NCBI GenBank assembly: GCA_963836085.1
Contig: CAWIHT010000015.1
Coordinates: forward strand, 62,001 to 126,000
Direction of reading: 5' to 3'
DNA length: 64,000 bases
From: JAHEEL01 sp963836085
GTDB lineage: Bacteria; Actinomycetota; Acidimicrobiia; Spongiisociales; UBA5794
Shown one piece after another: positions 33,958-42,760 of the stretch (within the stretch, counting starts at the first letter, position 1; the number at the start of each line of letters is the position of its first letter). A program made the position numbers and the translations under genes. The notes under the pieces are model-generated. The model was not told where the DNA came from. It did not search any database and worked only from the letters and a program-made list of their open reading frames with translations.

Positions 33958-34842
33958 ATGACGACTCGGACACGCGCATACGTCGGCTTGGTGGTCGCGG
34001 CGGCGCTATTCGGCGCAACGTTCGTTGTCATCAAGGAAGCGGTCGTCACCTTGCCGCCCCTGGCCTTTGTGGGTTGGCGCTTTCTCCTCGGCGCCGGGGT
34101 CCTCTTCCTGTTCGCCCGGCCGCGCGGACGTGGCATCTGGATGGATGGCCTCGCCGCCGGGAGCCTCCTGTTCCTCGGATTCGCGACCCAGACGGCCGGA
34201 CTCGAGTCCACCAGCGCATCGAACTCGGCGCTGATCACGGGCCTCTACGTGGTGTTCACACCGCTCCTGGCCGCCCTCGCCTTGCGCAGGCTGCCGGCAA
34301 TCTCGACAATCTCCGGCGCCGCGCTGTCGGTTGTCGGCCTCGGGTTCCTCACCGTCACTGCGGGCTTCAGCCTGAATTCGGGAGATCTGCTGACAGTCGT
34401 ATGCGCTGTGGCGTTCGCGGCGCACATCGTGGTCCTCGCACGACTCGCTCCACGCCACGCCGTCGTCCCGTTTACGGCAGTTCAGTTGATCGTGGTTGCC
34501 GTCTTCGCCCTGGCCTCCTCCGTTGCTTTCGAAGGTCTACCGCTCCCGCCGGCGTCGGTGATTCCGGCGCTCATCGGCACCGGCGTGATCGTGAGTGCGG
34601 GAGCGTTCATGCTCCACGTCTCGGCTCAGCGGGTGATCGGCCCCAGCCGAACGGCCATCGTCCTCAGCGCGGAACCGGTCTTCGCCACGGCCACTGCAGC
34701 CGTCGTGCTCTCCGAACGATTGACACCACGCGGCTGGTTTGGGGCGGCGTTGATCATGGTCGGGATCTACGTCGTGCTCGCGTTCTCACCGCCGGAGGAT
34801 GCGGACCTTGTTGCGGCGGAAGGGCTGAGCGAGGCTCACTGA
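33958..34842 (+). CDS. EamA/DMT-family transporter
   Basis: 294 residues with about ten hydrophobic segments in two EamA repeats. The first repeat begins GLVVAAALFGATFVVIKEAV, and the second repeat ends IGPSRTAIVLSAEPVFATATAAVVLSE (in part), the typical DMT pattern. Substrate unknown; relatives export amino acids or other metabolites. The frame is open far upstream, but the ATG at 33958 matches the first helix. The 3' end overlaps a small minus-strand gene by 7 bp. Confidence 0.9.
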   Translation: MTTRTRAYVGLVVAAALFGATFVVIKEAVVTLPPLAFVGWRFLLGAGVLFLFARPRGRGIWMDGLAAGSLLFLGFATQTAGLESTSASNSALITGLYVVFTPLLAALALRRLPAISTISGAALSVVGLGFLTVTAGFSLNSGDLLTVVCAVAFAAHIVVLARLAPRHAVVPFTAVQLIVVAVFALASSVAFEGLPLPPASVIPALIGTGVIVSAGAFMLHVSAQRVIGPSRTAIVLSAEPVFATATAAVVLSERLTPRGWFGAALIMVGIYVVLAFSPPEDADLVAAEGLSEAH

Positions 34843-35156
34843 CCGGCTTCAATGCGACGGATCAGCCGAGCGCAGATCGCGATACCACCGAGTGTCGCGA
34901 AAAGCACGAAGAGCAGGATCGCCAGCAACTCCGGTCCGGCGAAGTAGGAGGTGGAGCAGGTGTCGATCCCGTCAGGGCAGAGGCCCCAACCCGTACCGCT
35001 CCCTGCGAGGTCGGCGACTACGAGCAGCGGAGCCAACGCCGTTGCGACGACGATCACCACGAGCACACCGAGCAGAATCCGCAGAGCAATCAGCACGACA
35101 CGAAGGCTACCCGTGTTCGCCGGTTGCCTCGGTTCCCGACGCACTGCTACGGTCAA
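34836..35156 (-). CDS. Small two-helix membrane protein, unknown
   Basis: Up to 106 residues. The furthest start is a TTG at 35156; downstream GTG codons (for example the Val in AVRREP) are alternatives, and none has a good RBS. Two hydrophobic helices (about 20-50 and 77-97) flank a short extracytoplasmic loop with two Cys (LCPDGIDTCSTSYF) that could form a disulfide. It starts only 9 bp from the divergent ThyX-like gene. No family is recognised. Confidence 0.5.
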   Translation of the reverse strand: MTVAVRREPRQPANTGSLRVVLIALRILLGVLVVIVVATALAPLLVVADLAGSGTGWGLCPDGIDTCSTSYFAGPELLAILLFVLFATLGGIAICARLIRRIEAGQ

Positions 35157-35165
35157 ATCCCACCG

Positions 35166-36836
35166 ATGTCATTCGAACCACACCCCTCCCCCAGTCCGCT
35201 CCCTCCCGGCTATCACGTCGAGTCGTTCACACCGGACGAACGTGAACTGCTCGGCCGGTTCTTCACCAACGTCGACCGTCCGGTCTACGGAATCATCAAC
35301 CTTCCGGAGGTCGTCAAGGGGGCGCTGTTCGCCCGCTACAGCCGCTCGCCGCTGTCAGTCCGGCGACTGTTCCTCGACGAATTCGTTGCTGCACCGGATC
35401 TCGGCGTCCGCGCGATCGCCGAGTCGCTCGATGATGGATCATCTCCCGTCGGCCTCAGTCGGGCTCAGGGCCTCTACGAGAAGGTCTTCACCCAGTTCGG
35501 CGATGACTCCGTCGCCCAACTCGGCGGTGCACACATTGCCTGTGAGCAGGCTTCGAACATCCTCACGAAGGTCCTGGAGTGGGGCCGCCTCGCGTCCTAC
35601 CTGGAACAGTCCACCCGCTACATCTTCTACGACCGTCATCTCGGCGATCGCTATCGGTATCACGTGCCGCGCGAAGTGCTCGGCTCATCACTCGAAGATG
35701 AGTTCCGGTCAACGATGGATGCCGTATTCGACACCTACTCGGCGTTGATCGGAAAAGCCGTCCCGTTCTATGAGAGCCTCTTTCCGCAGCAAGACTCGGA
35801 CTCGGCGTTCGTGTGGCGTTCGACCATCCGCGCGAAAGCATGCGACGATCTTCGCGGGCTATTGCCCGCCGCCACGACGTCAAATGTCGGAATCTTCGGA
35901 AGCGGGCAGGCGTACGAAATGCTCCTGCTTCGGATGAGAGCCCACCCGCTCCTCGAAATCCGGGACTATGCCGACATGATGCTGAACGAGTTGCGTGCAA
36001 TGATCCCTTCGTTCCTCGCACGCGTCGACCTTCCCGACCGCGGCGGTGCATGGAGCGACTACCTCGCCTCAGTGTCGGCCGACCTCGAAGCGAGCGCAGC
36101 CGACCTCACGCCCCGTGCCGAGGAGCAGTCGGAAGTGTCGCTCGTCGACTGGGATCCTGACGGTGAGACAAAGGTGGCCGCAGCCGCGCTCTACGCCGTC
36201 TCCAACCTTCCGGACGATCAGTTGCTCGCCTACGTGCGATCCCTCCCGTCCGAAGAGCGGGCCAGTCTGATTCGCACTGCGGTCGGTGCCCGGGGAAACC
36301 GGAGGCACAAGCCAGGCCGAGCGATGGAGCGAACCTCCTATCGATTCGACGTGTTGTCGGACTACGGAGCCTTCCGCGACCTCCAACGTCACCGGATGCT
36401 CACGATCGAGTGGCAGCGCCTCTCGACTGAGCACGGCTACATCACGCCGGATGCGATTGCGGATATCGGCGCGACCGCGGCGTGGGAGGAAGTCATGGAG
36501 CGCACCGCTCGCCTCGCAGATCACATCGAGAGCGCTCACGGGCCGGTCGCTGCGCAGTACGCCGTGCCGTTCGCGTACCGGATCCGGTACTACATCGACA
36601 TGAACGCCCGAGAAGCCTTCCATCTCCTCGAACTCCGCAGCCAAGCGTCCGGACATCCGCGGTACCGCAGAATCGCGCAAGAGATGCACCGCCTGATCCG
36701 CGACCGCGCCGGACACCGCGTCATTGCCGATGCAATGCAGTTCGTCGACCACAACGACTACGCCCTCGCCCGCCTCGAAGAAGAGCGCAGACTGGCCGCA
36801 AAGCGCGCGGCCCAGGGAATCACGGACGAGAAGTAG
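35166..36836 (+). CDS. ThyX-related protein with two tandem thymidylate synthase-like halves
   Basis: 556 residues, about twice the length of ThyX (FAD-dependent thymidylate synthase). N-half: EQSTRY at 147-152, preceded by WGRLASYL, looks like the second part of the ThyX signature. C-half: LQRHRMLTIEWQRLS, with RHR at 408-410, looks like the first part, and NAREAFHLLELRSQASGHPRYR (480-501, in part) matches the ThyX C-terminal NLRE...LR pattern. The first part in the N-half and the last part in the C-half are eroded. It may be a ThyX paralogue with altered activity; thymidylate synthase activity is not assured. Confidence 0.8.
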   Translation: MSFEPHPSPSPLPPGYHVESFTPDERELLGRFFTNVDRPVYGIINLPEVVKGALFARYSRSPLSVRRLFLDEFVAAPDLGVRAIAESLDDGSSPVGLSRAQGLYEKVFTQFGDDSVAQLGGAHIACEQASNILTKVLEWGRLASYLEQSTRYIFYDRHLGDRYRYHVPREVLGSSLEDEFRSTMDAVFDTYSALIGKAVPFYESLFPQQDSDSAFVWRSTIRAKACDDLRGLLPAATTSNVGIFGSGQAYEMLLLRMRAHPLLEIRDYADMMLNELRAMIPSFLARVDLPDRGGAWSDYLASVSADLEASAADLTPRAEEQSEVSLVDWDPDGETKVAAAALYAVSNLPDDQLLAYVRSLPSEERASLIRTAVGARGNRRHKPGRAMERTSYRFDVLSDYGAFRDLQRHRMLTIEWQRLSTEHGYITPDAIADIGATAAWEEVMERTARLADHIESAHGPVAAQYAVPFAYRIRYYIDMNAREAFHLLELRSQASGHPRYRRIAQEMHRLIRDRAGHRVIADAMQFVDHNDYALARLEEERRLAAKRAAQGITDEK

Positions 36837-36907
36837 CTCCCATTCCATCACCAAGCGAGAGGAATCGCTCGCCTACCCCGCTCCTGGCTCAGTACTCCGG
36901 GCCCTCT

Positions 36908-37120
36908 CTACTCAACAAGCGGAATCCTCAGGACCAACGCGTCGTCTTCGACGGCCCATTCGGCGCGGCCGACGAGGGAGTAGTCCATGTAGTCGAACTC
37001 GGCGCTCTCGATCCAGACACGGCGCGCCTCGCCTTCGAGTGGCGGTATCCCGCGCTCCTTCACGGCAGCGGACCGGTCCCGAAACCGTTCAAGAAAGTCA
37101 TCAACATTCAACTGAGCCAT
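36908..37120 (-). CDS. Small acidic protein, unknown
   Basis: 70 residues with a strong Shine-Dalgarno (AGAGGAGG) before the ATG at 37120, so it is very likely translated. It has a helical charged N-terminus (VDDFLERFRDRSAAVKERG) and a beta-rich acidic C-terminus (WIESAEFDYMDYSLVG). No Cys or membrane segment. It is transcribed divergently from the Get3-like ATPase pair, 91 bp away. No family is recognised. Confidence 0.65.
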   Translation of the reverse strand: MAQLNVDDFLERFRDRSAAVKERGIPPLEGEARRVWIESAEFDYMDYSLVGRAEWAVEDDALVLRIPLVE

Positions 37121-37211
37121 CGCAGCCTCCTCTGATCGTCCGACGGCAGCGTACCCGAACCCGACGGCGCCGAGGAACGTCCGCCCGTTGCAGCAGGACT
37201 ACCCTCGGCGC

Positions 37212-38072
37212 ATGCTCGATCGACGGCTCCTCTTCGTCTCAGGCAAGGGCGGTGTCGGGAAGTCGGCCGTCACCGCAGCGCTCGCGATCTTGGCGGCGCG
37301 ACGCGGCAAGCGCGTGCTCGCTCTGGCCATGACCGACCGCATGGGACTTGCAACTCATCTGGGCGTCAAAGGGCTCACCTACGATCCGGTCCGCATCCGG
37401 CCCGGTCTCCATGCCGCATCCGTCGACCGGTCGCAGGCCCTCGACGAGTACCTCGGTCTGCAGCTCAGTCTCGCCCGCTCGCTGCCGACGAGGCAACTGT
37501 CAAACGCCCTCAGCGTGCTTGCCGACACCGCGCCGGGTATTCGAGAGATCGTGACGATGGGGAAACCGGTTTTCGAGGTCTGGCGCGAGGAGTGGGACCT
37601 CGTCATCGCCGATGCCCCTCCCCTCGGCCAACTCCAGTCTTATCTCGCGGCACCGGAGACGATCACGGGACTCGTCCCGACCGGCGCCGTGCGAGAGCAG
37701 GCATCCCGCCTCGAGGCGACGCTGGCGGATCCAACGATCAGCGGCCTCCTCCTCGTCACCATCCCCGAGGAGTTGGCGGTTCAGGAGACGCGGGAGGCGA
37801 TCGCTCACATCGACGCAACCCGGCAGGTGTTGATCGCCGGTGTCGTGGCGAATCGGGTTCTGGACCCGCTCGATCTCTCCAGGGCGTCGATCGAATCCGT
37901 ACCCGAAGGACCTCCCCGCGCAGCCGGTCTGCTCCACACCGGGCTCGTCGAAGCACAGTCGGTCTGGCTGGAGGCGCTGCCGAACGATCCTCGCCTGCCG
38001 TTCCTCTTCGGATTCCACACGCCCGTCGAAGTCGCGGAGCGCCTCGCCGAGATTTGTGAGTCGTTCGAATGA
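37212..38072 (+). CDS. Get3/ArsA-family ATPase, first of a pair (BagA-like)
   Basis: 286 residues from the ATG at 37212 (a TTG 24 bp upstream was rejected). The deviant Walker A is VSGKGGVGKSAV, and a DAPP-type switch (IADAPPLGQL) follows. It is shorter than ArsA and lacks its metal-binding cysteines. It overlaps a second ATPase gene by 4 bp. The pair corresponds to the actinobacterial Get3-like BagA/BagB proteins (Rv3679-Rv3680 in M. tuberculosis), linked there to glycerol tolerance; I infer the same pair here. Confidence 0.85.
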   Translation: MLDRRLLFVSGKGGVGKSAVTAALAILAARRGKRVLALAMTDRMGLATHLGVKGLTYDPVRIRPGLHAASVDRSQALDEYLGLQLSLARSLPTRQLSNALSVLADTAPGIREIVTMGKPVFEVWREEWDLVIADAPPLGQLQSYLAAPETITGLVPTGAVREQASRLEATLADPTISGLLLVTIPEELAVQETREAIAHIDATRQVLIAGVVANRVLDPLDLSRASIESVPEGPPRAAGLLHTGLVEAQSVWLEALPNDPRLPFLFGFHTPVEVAERLAEICESFE

Positions 38073-39121
38073 CGCACACCACACGGACGTTCATCATCAC
38101 CGGCGCCGGAGGTGTCGGAAAGACGACCATTTCCGCCGCGACGGCCATCCGGCTCGCCGGCCCGGAGTGTCGAACAGTGGTCATGACCGTCGATCCGGCG
38201 CGCCGCCTGGCGGATGCACTCGATCTGCATAGCCTGTCGAATGAACCGACGCCGGTCCCGGGGGTGACCGGGCTCTGGGCGTCGACCCTCGATGCGAGTG
38301 CCTCGTGGGAAGGAGTCGTGCATCGCTACAGCGATCCCGAGGTCTCGGAGCGGCTTCTCGAGAACCACTACTTTCGGGCGATCGCCGATCGGTTCCCGGC
38401 CGCCCAGGCGTTCGCAGCGACCGAGACGATGTCGACGATGATCGAATCGGGGAACTGGGACGCCATCGTCGTCGACACCCCGCCATCAGCTGGTGGCCTC
38501 GACTTCTTCCTCGCCCCCTCGCAGACGGCAGATCTCATCGGAGGAAAGCTCCTCCATTGGCTCACCGGGGCGCAACTCCCAGGTCGCCGATTCCTCTACC
38601 GGTTCACCGGACGCCCGCTCCTCAAGATTGCAGACACCGTTCTTGGCGGCGCACTCCTCGAAGATGTTGCAGAGTTCCTCCTCGACTTGCGAACCATGCA
38701 CGACCGCCTCTCGGCCCGCGCCGCGGTGATCCAGCAACATCAGCAACGAGCAACGACGGTGGTGGTCACCACGGCGGATCCTGCTCCAGTTGCCGAAGTC
38801 CTCCGGTTCTTCGAAGAGTTGACCGAAGTCTCGATCGCCCCGGCCGCGGTGCTCCTGAATCGGGCACTCCCAATCGAGTGGGCTGAGGCCGCCCGCCGTC
38901 CGATTCGCGGGATACCGGACGCCGAGGTGCGCGGGGTTCTGAAGGCCAACCTCACCAGATGGGGCGGAGAGGCGCGTCGACAGGCCACTTCGATGGAAGG
39001 CATCGCCGAGCGCTACGGGGTGCCGCTCCTCACCGTCCCGTGGATCTCCGAGCCACCAACGGCGGTCGAGAGCCTCACGTGGATGCTCGACGGCATCGAT
39101 GGGCTCGACTCCTTGTTCTGA
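38069..39121 (+). CDS. Get3/ArsA-family ATPase, second of a pair (BagB-like)
   Basis: 350 residues. Walker A ITGAGGVGKTTISAATA, then MTVDPARRLADAL, and the switch region VVDTPPSAGGLDF are all typical of Get3/ArsA ATPases. Its start codon sits inside the stop of the first gene (ATGA), which implies a 1:1 complex. It is longer than its partner by a C-terminal helical region. The 3' end converges on dnaE with an 11-bp gap. Confidence 0.88.
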   Translation: MTHTTRTFIITGAGGVGKTTISAATAIRLAGPECRTVVMTVDPARRLADALDLHSLSNEPTPVPGVTGLWASTLDASASWEGVVHRYSDPEVSERLLENHYFRAIADRFPAAQAFAATETMSTMIESGNWDAIVVDTPPSAGGLDFFLAPSQTADLIGGKLLHWLTGAQLPGRRFLYRFTGRPLLKIADTVLGGALLEDVAEFLLDLRTMHDRLSARAAVIQQHQQRATTVVVTTADPAPVAEVLRFFEELTEVSIAPAAVLLNRALPIEWAEAARRPIRGIPDAEVRGVLKANLTRWGGEARRQATSMEGIAERYGVPLLTVPWISEPPTAVESLTWMLDGIDGLDSLF

Positions 39122-39132
39122 GAATCGGCGGG

Positions 39133-42100
39133 CTAGAGCACGACCGACGGACCGAGGAGTTCGCGGAGTTCGGCGAAGAGCGCCGTTCGGGGCTCGACGC
39201 GGTGATCGTTGCCGAGTTGGATCACGCGCTCGTCGCCGTCCGACACCATGTGCAAATACACCCCGGCGTCCCCGGGATGGTTCGCGAGAACGCCACGGAG
39301 TTGCTCGACAGTGGAGCGGGACATCCTGGTCGCGAGCACCCGAAGACGCACCACCGAGTCGGAATCGAACCGCGGTTCATGGACTTGCTGCGCAATCATC
39401 TTCACATCGTCGCCACGGTGATCGACTCGCCCGGTGATCACGAGCACAGCGTCTTCCCGGATCATCGGCCCATACTCCGCGACGGTCCGAGGGAAGCACA
39501 CCACTTCGATCGATCCCTGAAGATCTTCGAAGCTGAAGAAGTACATCGGGTCGCCGGCTTTCGTGTACCGCGTGTTGATCGAACCGACCACACCCCCGAT
39601 CGTCGCCGTCGACTTGTCCTCCATGTCCCACATCCCGGGCACTGAGGTCGAGCACATTGTTGCGAGGGCCTTCTCGACGCCGAGGAGGGGATGGTCAGAG
39701 ACATAGAGACCGAGCATCTCCTTCTCGAACCCCAACTGAACCTTCTTGTCCCACTCGACGCCTGGAACGACGAGACCGCTCTCTTCGACCCCGGAAGCCT
39801 CACCGCCAAACAGGCTGTACTGGCCCATCTCCTCCGCACGCCGGCGCGCGATGGTTGCGTCCAGCGTGTCGTGGGCGACCTCGAGGAGCCCGCGCCTGCT
39901 GTGGCCGAGCGAGTCGAACCCGCCGGCCTTGATCAACGATTCGACCGTCCGCTTGTTGAGCGCGCTCACGTCGACGCGATCGACGAAGTCACCGAAGTCG
40001 GCGAAGGGGCCGCTCTCAATGCGCTCTTCGACGATGTGCGCCACCACGGCCTCGCCGACATTGCGGATCGCCGAGAGCCCGAAGGCGATCGACCCGTCGA
40101 CGCCCACGAAGTCGGATTCCGACACGTTCACGTCGGGGACGTGAACCGGGATACCCATGATGCGGCACTCGTGCAGGTACGTGGCGGTCTTGTCCTTGTC
40201 GCGTTTGACCGCCGTCAGAAGTGCCGCCATGTACTCGGCCGGGTAGTGGGCTTTGAGCCAGGCCGTCTGATACGCGATCAGTGCATAGGCGGCCGAGTGG
40301 GATTTGTTGAAGCCGTAGCCGGCGAAGTGCTCGATGAACCCGAACAGCTCTTTGCCGAGTTCCTCCGGGTGTCCGTTGTCGATGCAGCCTGCGACGAACG
40401 CCGCTTCTTGCTCTTGCATGACGGCAGGGATCTTCTTCCCCATCGCCTTGCGCAGCATGTCCGCCTCGACCATCGAGAAGCCGGCCATCTTCTGAGCGGT
40501 CTGCATAACCTGCTCCTGGAACACCATGATTCCGAACGTGTCGCCGAGCACCTCCTCGAGGTCGCGGTGCGGGTACTCGATCGGTGCCTTGCCGTTCTTC
40601 CGGTCGGCGTACTCGAGATGCATCCCTGCGCCGAGCGGACCGGGCCGGTAGAGGGCGTTGAGTGCGATGAGGTGTTCGAAGATCTCCGGCCTGAGATTCC
40701 GCATGAGTGCCCGCATCGGTCCACCCTCGAACTGGAAGACGCCCATCGAGTCGCCGCGCTGCAGCATCTCGTACACCATCGGGTCGTCCAGTGGCACAAT
40801 GTCGATGTCGGGGCGCTCTCCCGTGTTCCGCTCGATCAGTTCGAGCGAGCGTTCAATGGTGGTGAGGTTCCGGAGTCCGAGGAAGTCCATCTTGAGGAGA
40901 CCGAGCTCCTCCACCCCGTGCATCTCGTACTGGGTCACAACCTCCGCATCGGCACCCTTCCGCTGGATCGGCACCACGTCGGTGAGGGGATCCGGCGAGA
41001 TGACGACGGCCGCGGCATGGATCGAATCCTGACGCCGCAACCCTTCGAGCCCGCGAGCCGCCTCAATCACTTCACGGGTGATCGCATCAGACTCGTAGAG
41101 TTCGCGAAGACCGGCGGCAGCCTGGAAGTGGTCCCGCTCTGCCTGGGCTCCCTCGCGCCCGGGATCAACGAGGCACTCCGCAAGGGTCGCGTCCTTGCCG
41201 AGGATTGCGGGCGGCATCAGCTTTGCCGCCCGATCACCGACACCGTAGGGATGTCCGAGCACGCGGGCCGCATCCCGGATCGCCTGCTTCCCCTTGATGG
41301 TCGAGAACGTGATGATCTGTGCCACATGGTCAGATCCGTAGAGCTCTGCGCAGTACTGGATCATCTCGCCGCGATACCGCTCGTCGAAATCCATGTCGAT
41401 ATCCGGCATCTGGCGGCGACCCGGATTCAGGAAGCGCTCGAAGATCAGCCCGTATGCGATTGGATCCAGGTCGGTGATCTTGAGGCAGTATGCCACGATC
41501 GATCCAGCGGCACTCCCCCGACCCGGGCCCGTTCGGATGCCCTTGTTTCGTGCATGCCGAATCAGATCCCACACAATGAGGAAATAGGCGGAGAACCCCA
41601 TCTCGGCAATCACGCGAAGTTCATAGTCCAGCCGTTGGGAGACCTCGTCGTCGAGCGTGCCGTAGCGCTCCCTTGCCCCCTCCATCACCAACTCGCGCAA
41701 GTAGCCGTCCTCGTCCATGCCTTCCGGTACCGGGAACTGTGGCAGAAGGATCTTGCCGAATTCGAGTTCCGTGCTGACCCGTTCAGCGATCAGCAGCGAG
41801 TTCTCAGTCGCACCGGGGTAGCGGTCGGCCGGGAAGATGTCCTGCATCTCCCGGGCGGTCTTGATGTAGAACTGGTCTCCGGAGAAACGGAACCGGTCGG
41901 TGTCACTCTTGTTCGCTCCCGTCTGGATGCACAGCAGCACATCGTGGGCATCCGCTTCATGCGCGTAGGTGTAGTGGCTGTCGTTGGAAGCGAGGAGCGG
42001 AGCGTGGATGTCGTTCGAGATCTGGATCAGATCGTCCATGATCCGTTGCTGGCCCTCGATGCCGTGGTCCTGCACCTCGATGAACCAGTTCTCGCGGCCG

Positions 42101-42639
42101 AAGATGTCCTGATACATCGCGGCCACCTCGACGGCGCCGTTGTAGTCCCGGACCTGACCGACGTTCCCCTCTTCGTTCGAACCGTCCGGTGCCAGCATCT
42201 GCGCGACGTGGCCACCGAGACACCCCGACGCGGCGATGATCCCCTCGCTGTGCTCTGCGAGGAGCTCTCGGTCCATCCGGGGCTTGTAGTAGAACCCTTC
42301 GAGGTACGCCCGCGAAGCGAGCTTCATGAGATTCCGATAGCCGGTCTCGTTCTCCGCGAGCAGCGTGAGGTGATAGCGCTTGTCCTCCCGGCGCGGAAGC
42401 CGGTCGAACCGTGATCCGGCGGTGACATAGGCTTCGATCCCCAAAATCGGTTTCACGCCGGCGGCGAGCGCCGCCTTGGTGAAGTCGATGACCCCGTACA
42501 AGACACCATGATCGGTGATCGCGATGGCCGGCTGGTTGTCCGCTGCGGCCGCCTGCACCATGTCTTTTACGCGCGCGGCACCGTCGAGCATCGAGAACTC
42601 AGAGTGGACATGAAGATGGGCGAAGCCGTCGCGTGGCAA
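39133..42639 (-). CDS. dnaE: DNA polymerase III alpha subunit
   Basis: 1168 residues, DnaE1 type. The PHP domain opens with FAHLHVHSEFSMLDG and ITDHGVLYG. The polymerase active site has PDIDMDFDERYRGEM, the third catalytic region includes KMDFLGLRNL, and the C-terminus carries an OB-fold region. It replicates the chromosome. The start is a TTG at 42639, chosen because GAGGAG lies 5 nt upstream and the PHP domain begins at residue 6. An open antisense frame across most of the gene is a shadow. Confidence 0.97.
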   Translation of the reverse strand: MPRDGFAHLHVHSEFSMLDGAARVKDMVQAAAADNQPAIAITDHGVLYGVIDFTKAALAAGVKPILGIEAYVTAGSRFDRLPRREDKRYHLTLLAENETGYRNLMKLASRAYLEGFYYKPRMDRELLAEHSEGIIAASGCLGGHVAQMLAPDGSNEEGNVGQVRDYNGAVEVAAMYQDIFGRENWFIEVQDHGIEGQQRIMDDLIQISNDIHAPLLASNDSHYTYAHEADAHDVLLCIQTGANKSDTDRFRFSGDQFYIKTAREMQDIFPADRYPGATENSLLIAERVSTELEFGKILLPQFPVPEGMDEDGYLRELVMEGARERYGTLDDEVSQRLDYELRVIAEMGFSAYFLIVWDLIRHARNKGIRTGPGRGSAAGSIVAYCLKITDLDPIAYGLIFERFLNPGRRQMPDIDMDFDERYRGEMIQYCAELYGSDHVAQIITFSTIKGKQAIRDAARVLGHPYGVGDRAAKLMPPAILGKDATLAECLVDPGREGAQAERDHFQAAAGLRELYESDAITREVIEAARGLEGLRRQDSIHAAAVVISPDPLTDVVPIQRKGADAEVVTQYEMHGVEELGLLKMDFLGLRNLTTIERSLELIERNTGERPDIDIVPLDDPMVYEMLQRGDSMGVFQFEGGPMRALMRNLRPEIFEHLIALNALYRPGPLGAGMHLEYADRKNGKAPIEYPHRDLEEVLGDTFGIMVFQEQVMQTAQKMAGFSMVEADMLRKAMGKKIPAVMQEQEAAFVAGCIDNGHPEELGKELFGFIEHFAGYGFNKSHSAAYALIAYQTAWLKAHYPAEYMAALLTAVKRDKDKTATYLHECRIMGIPVHVPDVNVSESDFVGVDGSIAFGLSAIRNVGEAVVAHIVEERIESGPFADFGDFVDRVDVSALNKRTVESLIKAGGFDSLGHSRRGLLEVAHDTLDATIARRRAEEMGQYSLFGGEASGVEESGLVVPGVEWDKKVQLGFEKEMLGLYVSDHPLLGVEKALATMCSTSVPGMWDMEDKSTATIGGVVGSINTRYTKAGDPMYFFSFEDLQGSIEVVCFPRTVAEYGPMIREDAVLVITGRVDHRGDDVKMIAQQVHEPRFDSDSVVRLRVLATRMSRSTVEQLRGVLANHPGDAGVYLHMVSDGDERVIQLGNDHRVEPRTALFAELRELLGPSVVL

Positions 42640-42760
42640 CAGGGCTCCTCAGTGCGCGAACTACAGACATGTAAGCACGACCCGCGCGTCCATGCGACAC
42701 CGAGTCACGGTCTGACCACGCGACGCCTATCCTCGAACCATCTTCCCGTGAAGGAGCACT

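Noticed and set aside
34074..35165. Upstream extension of the ThyX-like gene
   Set aside because: It runs through the DMT transporter and the small membrane gene in other frames; the ATG at 35166 starts the recognisable protein.
39691..42414. 907-codon open frame on the + strand
   Set aside because: It is antisense to dnaE, has no domain signature and shows the composition of a high-GC shadow frame.
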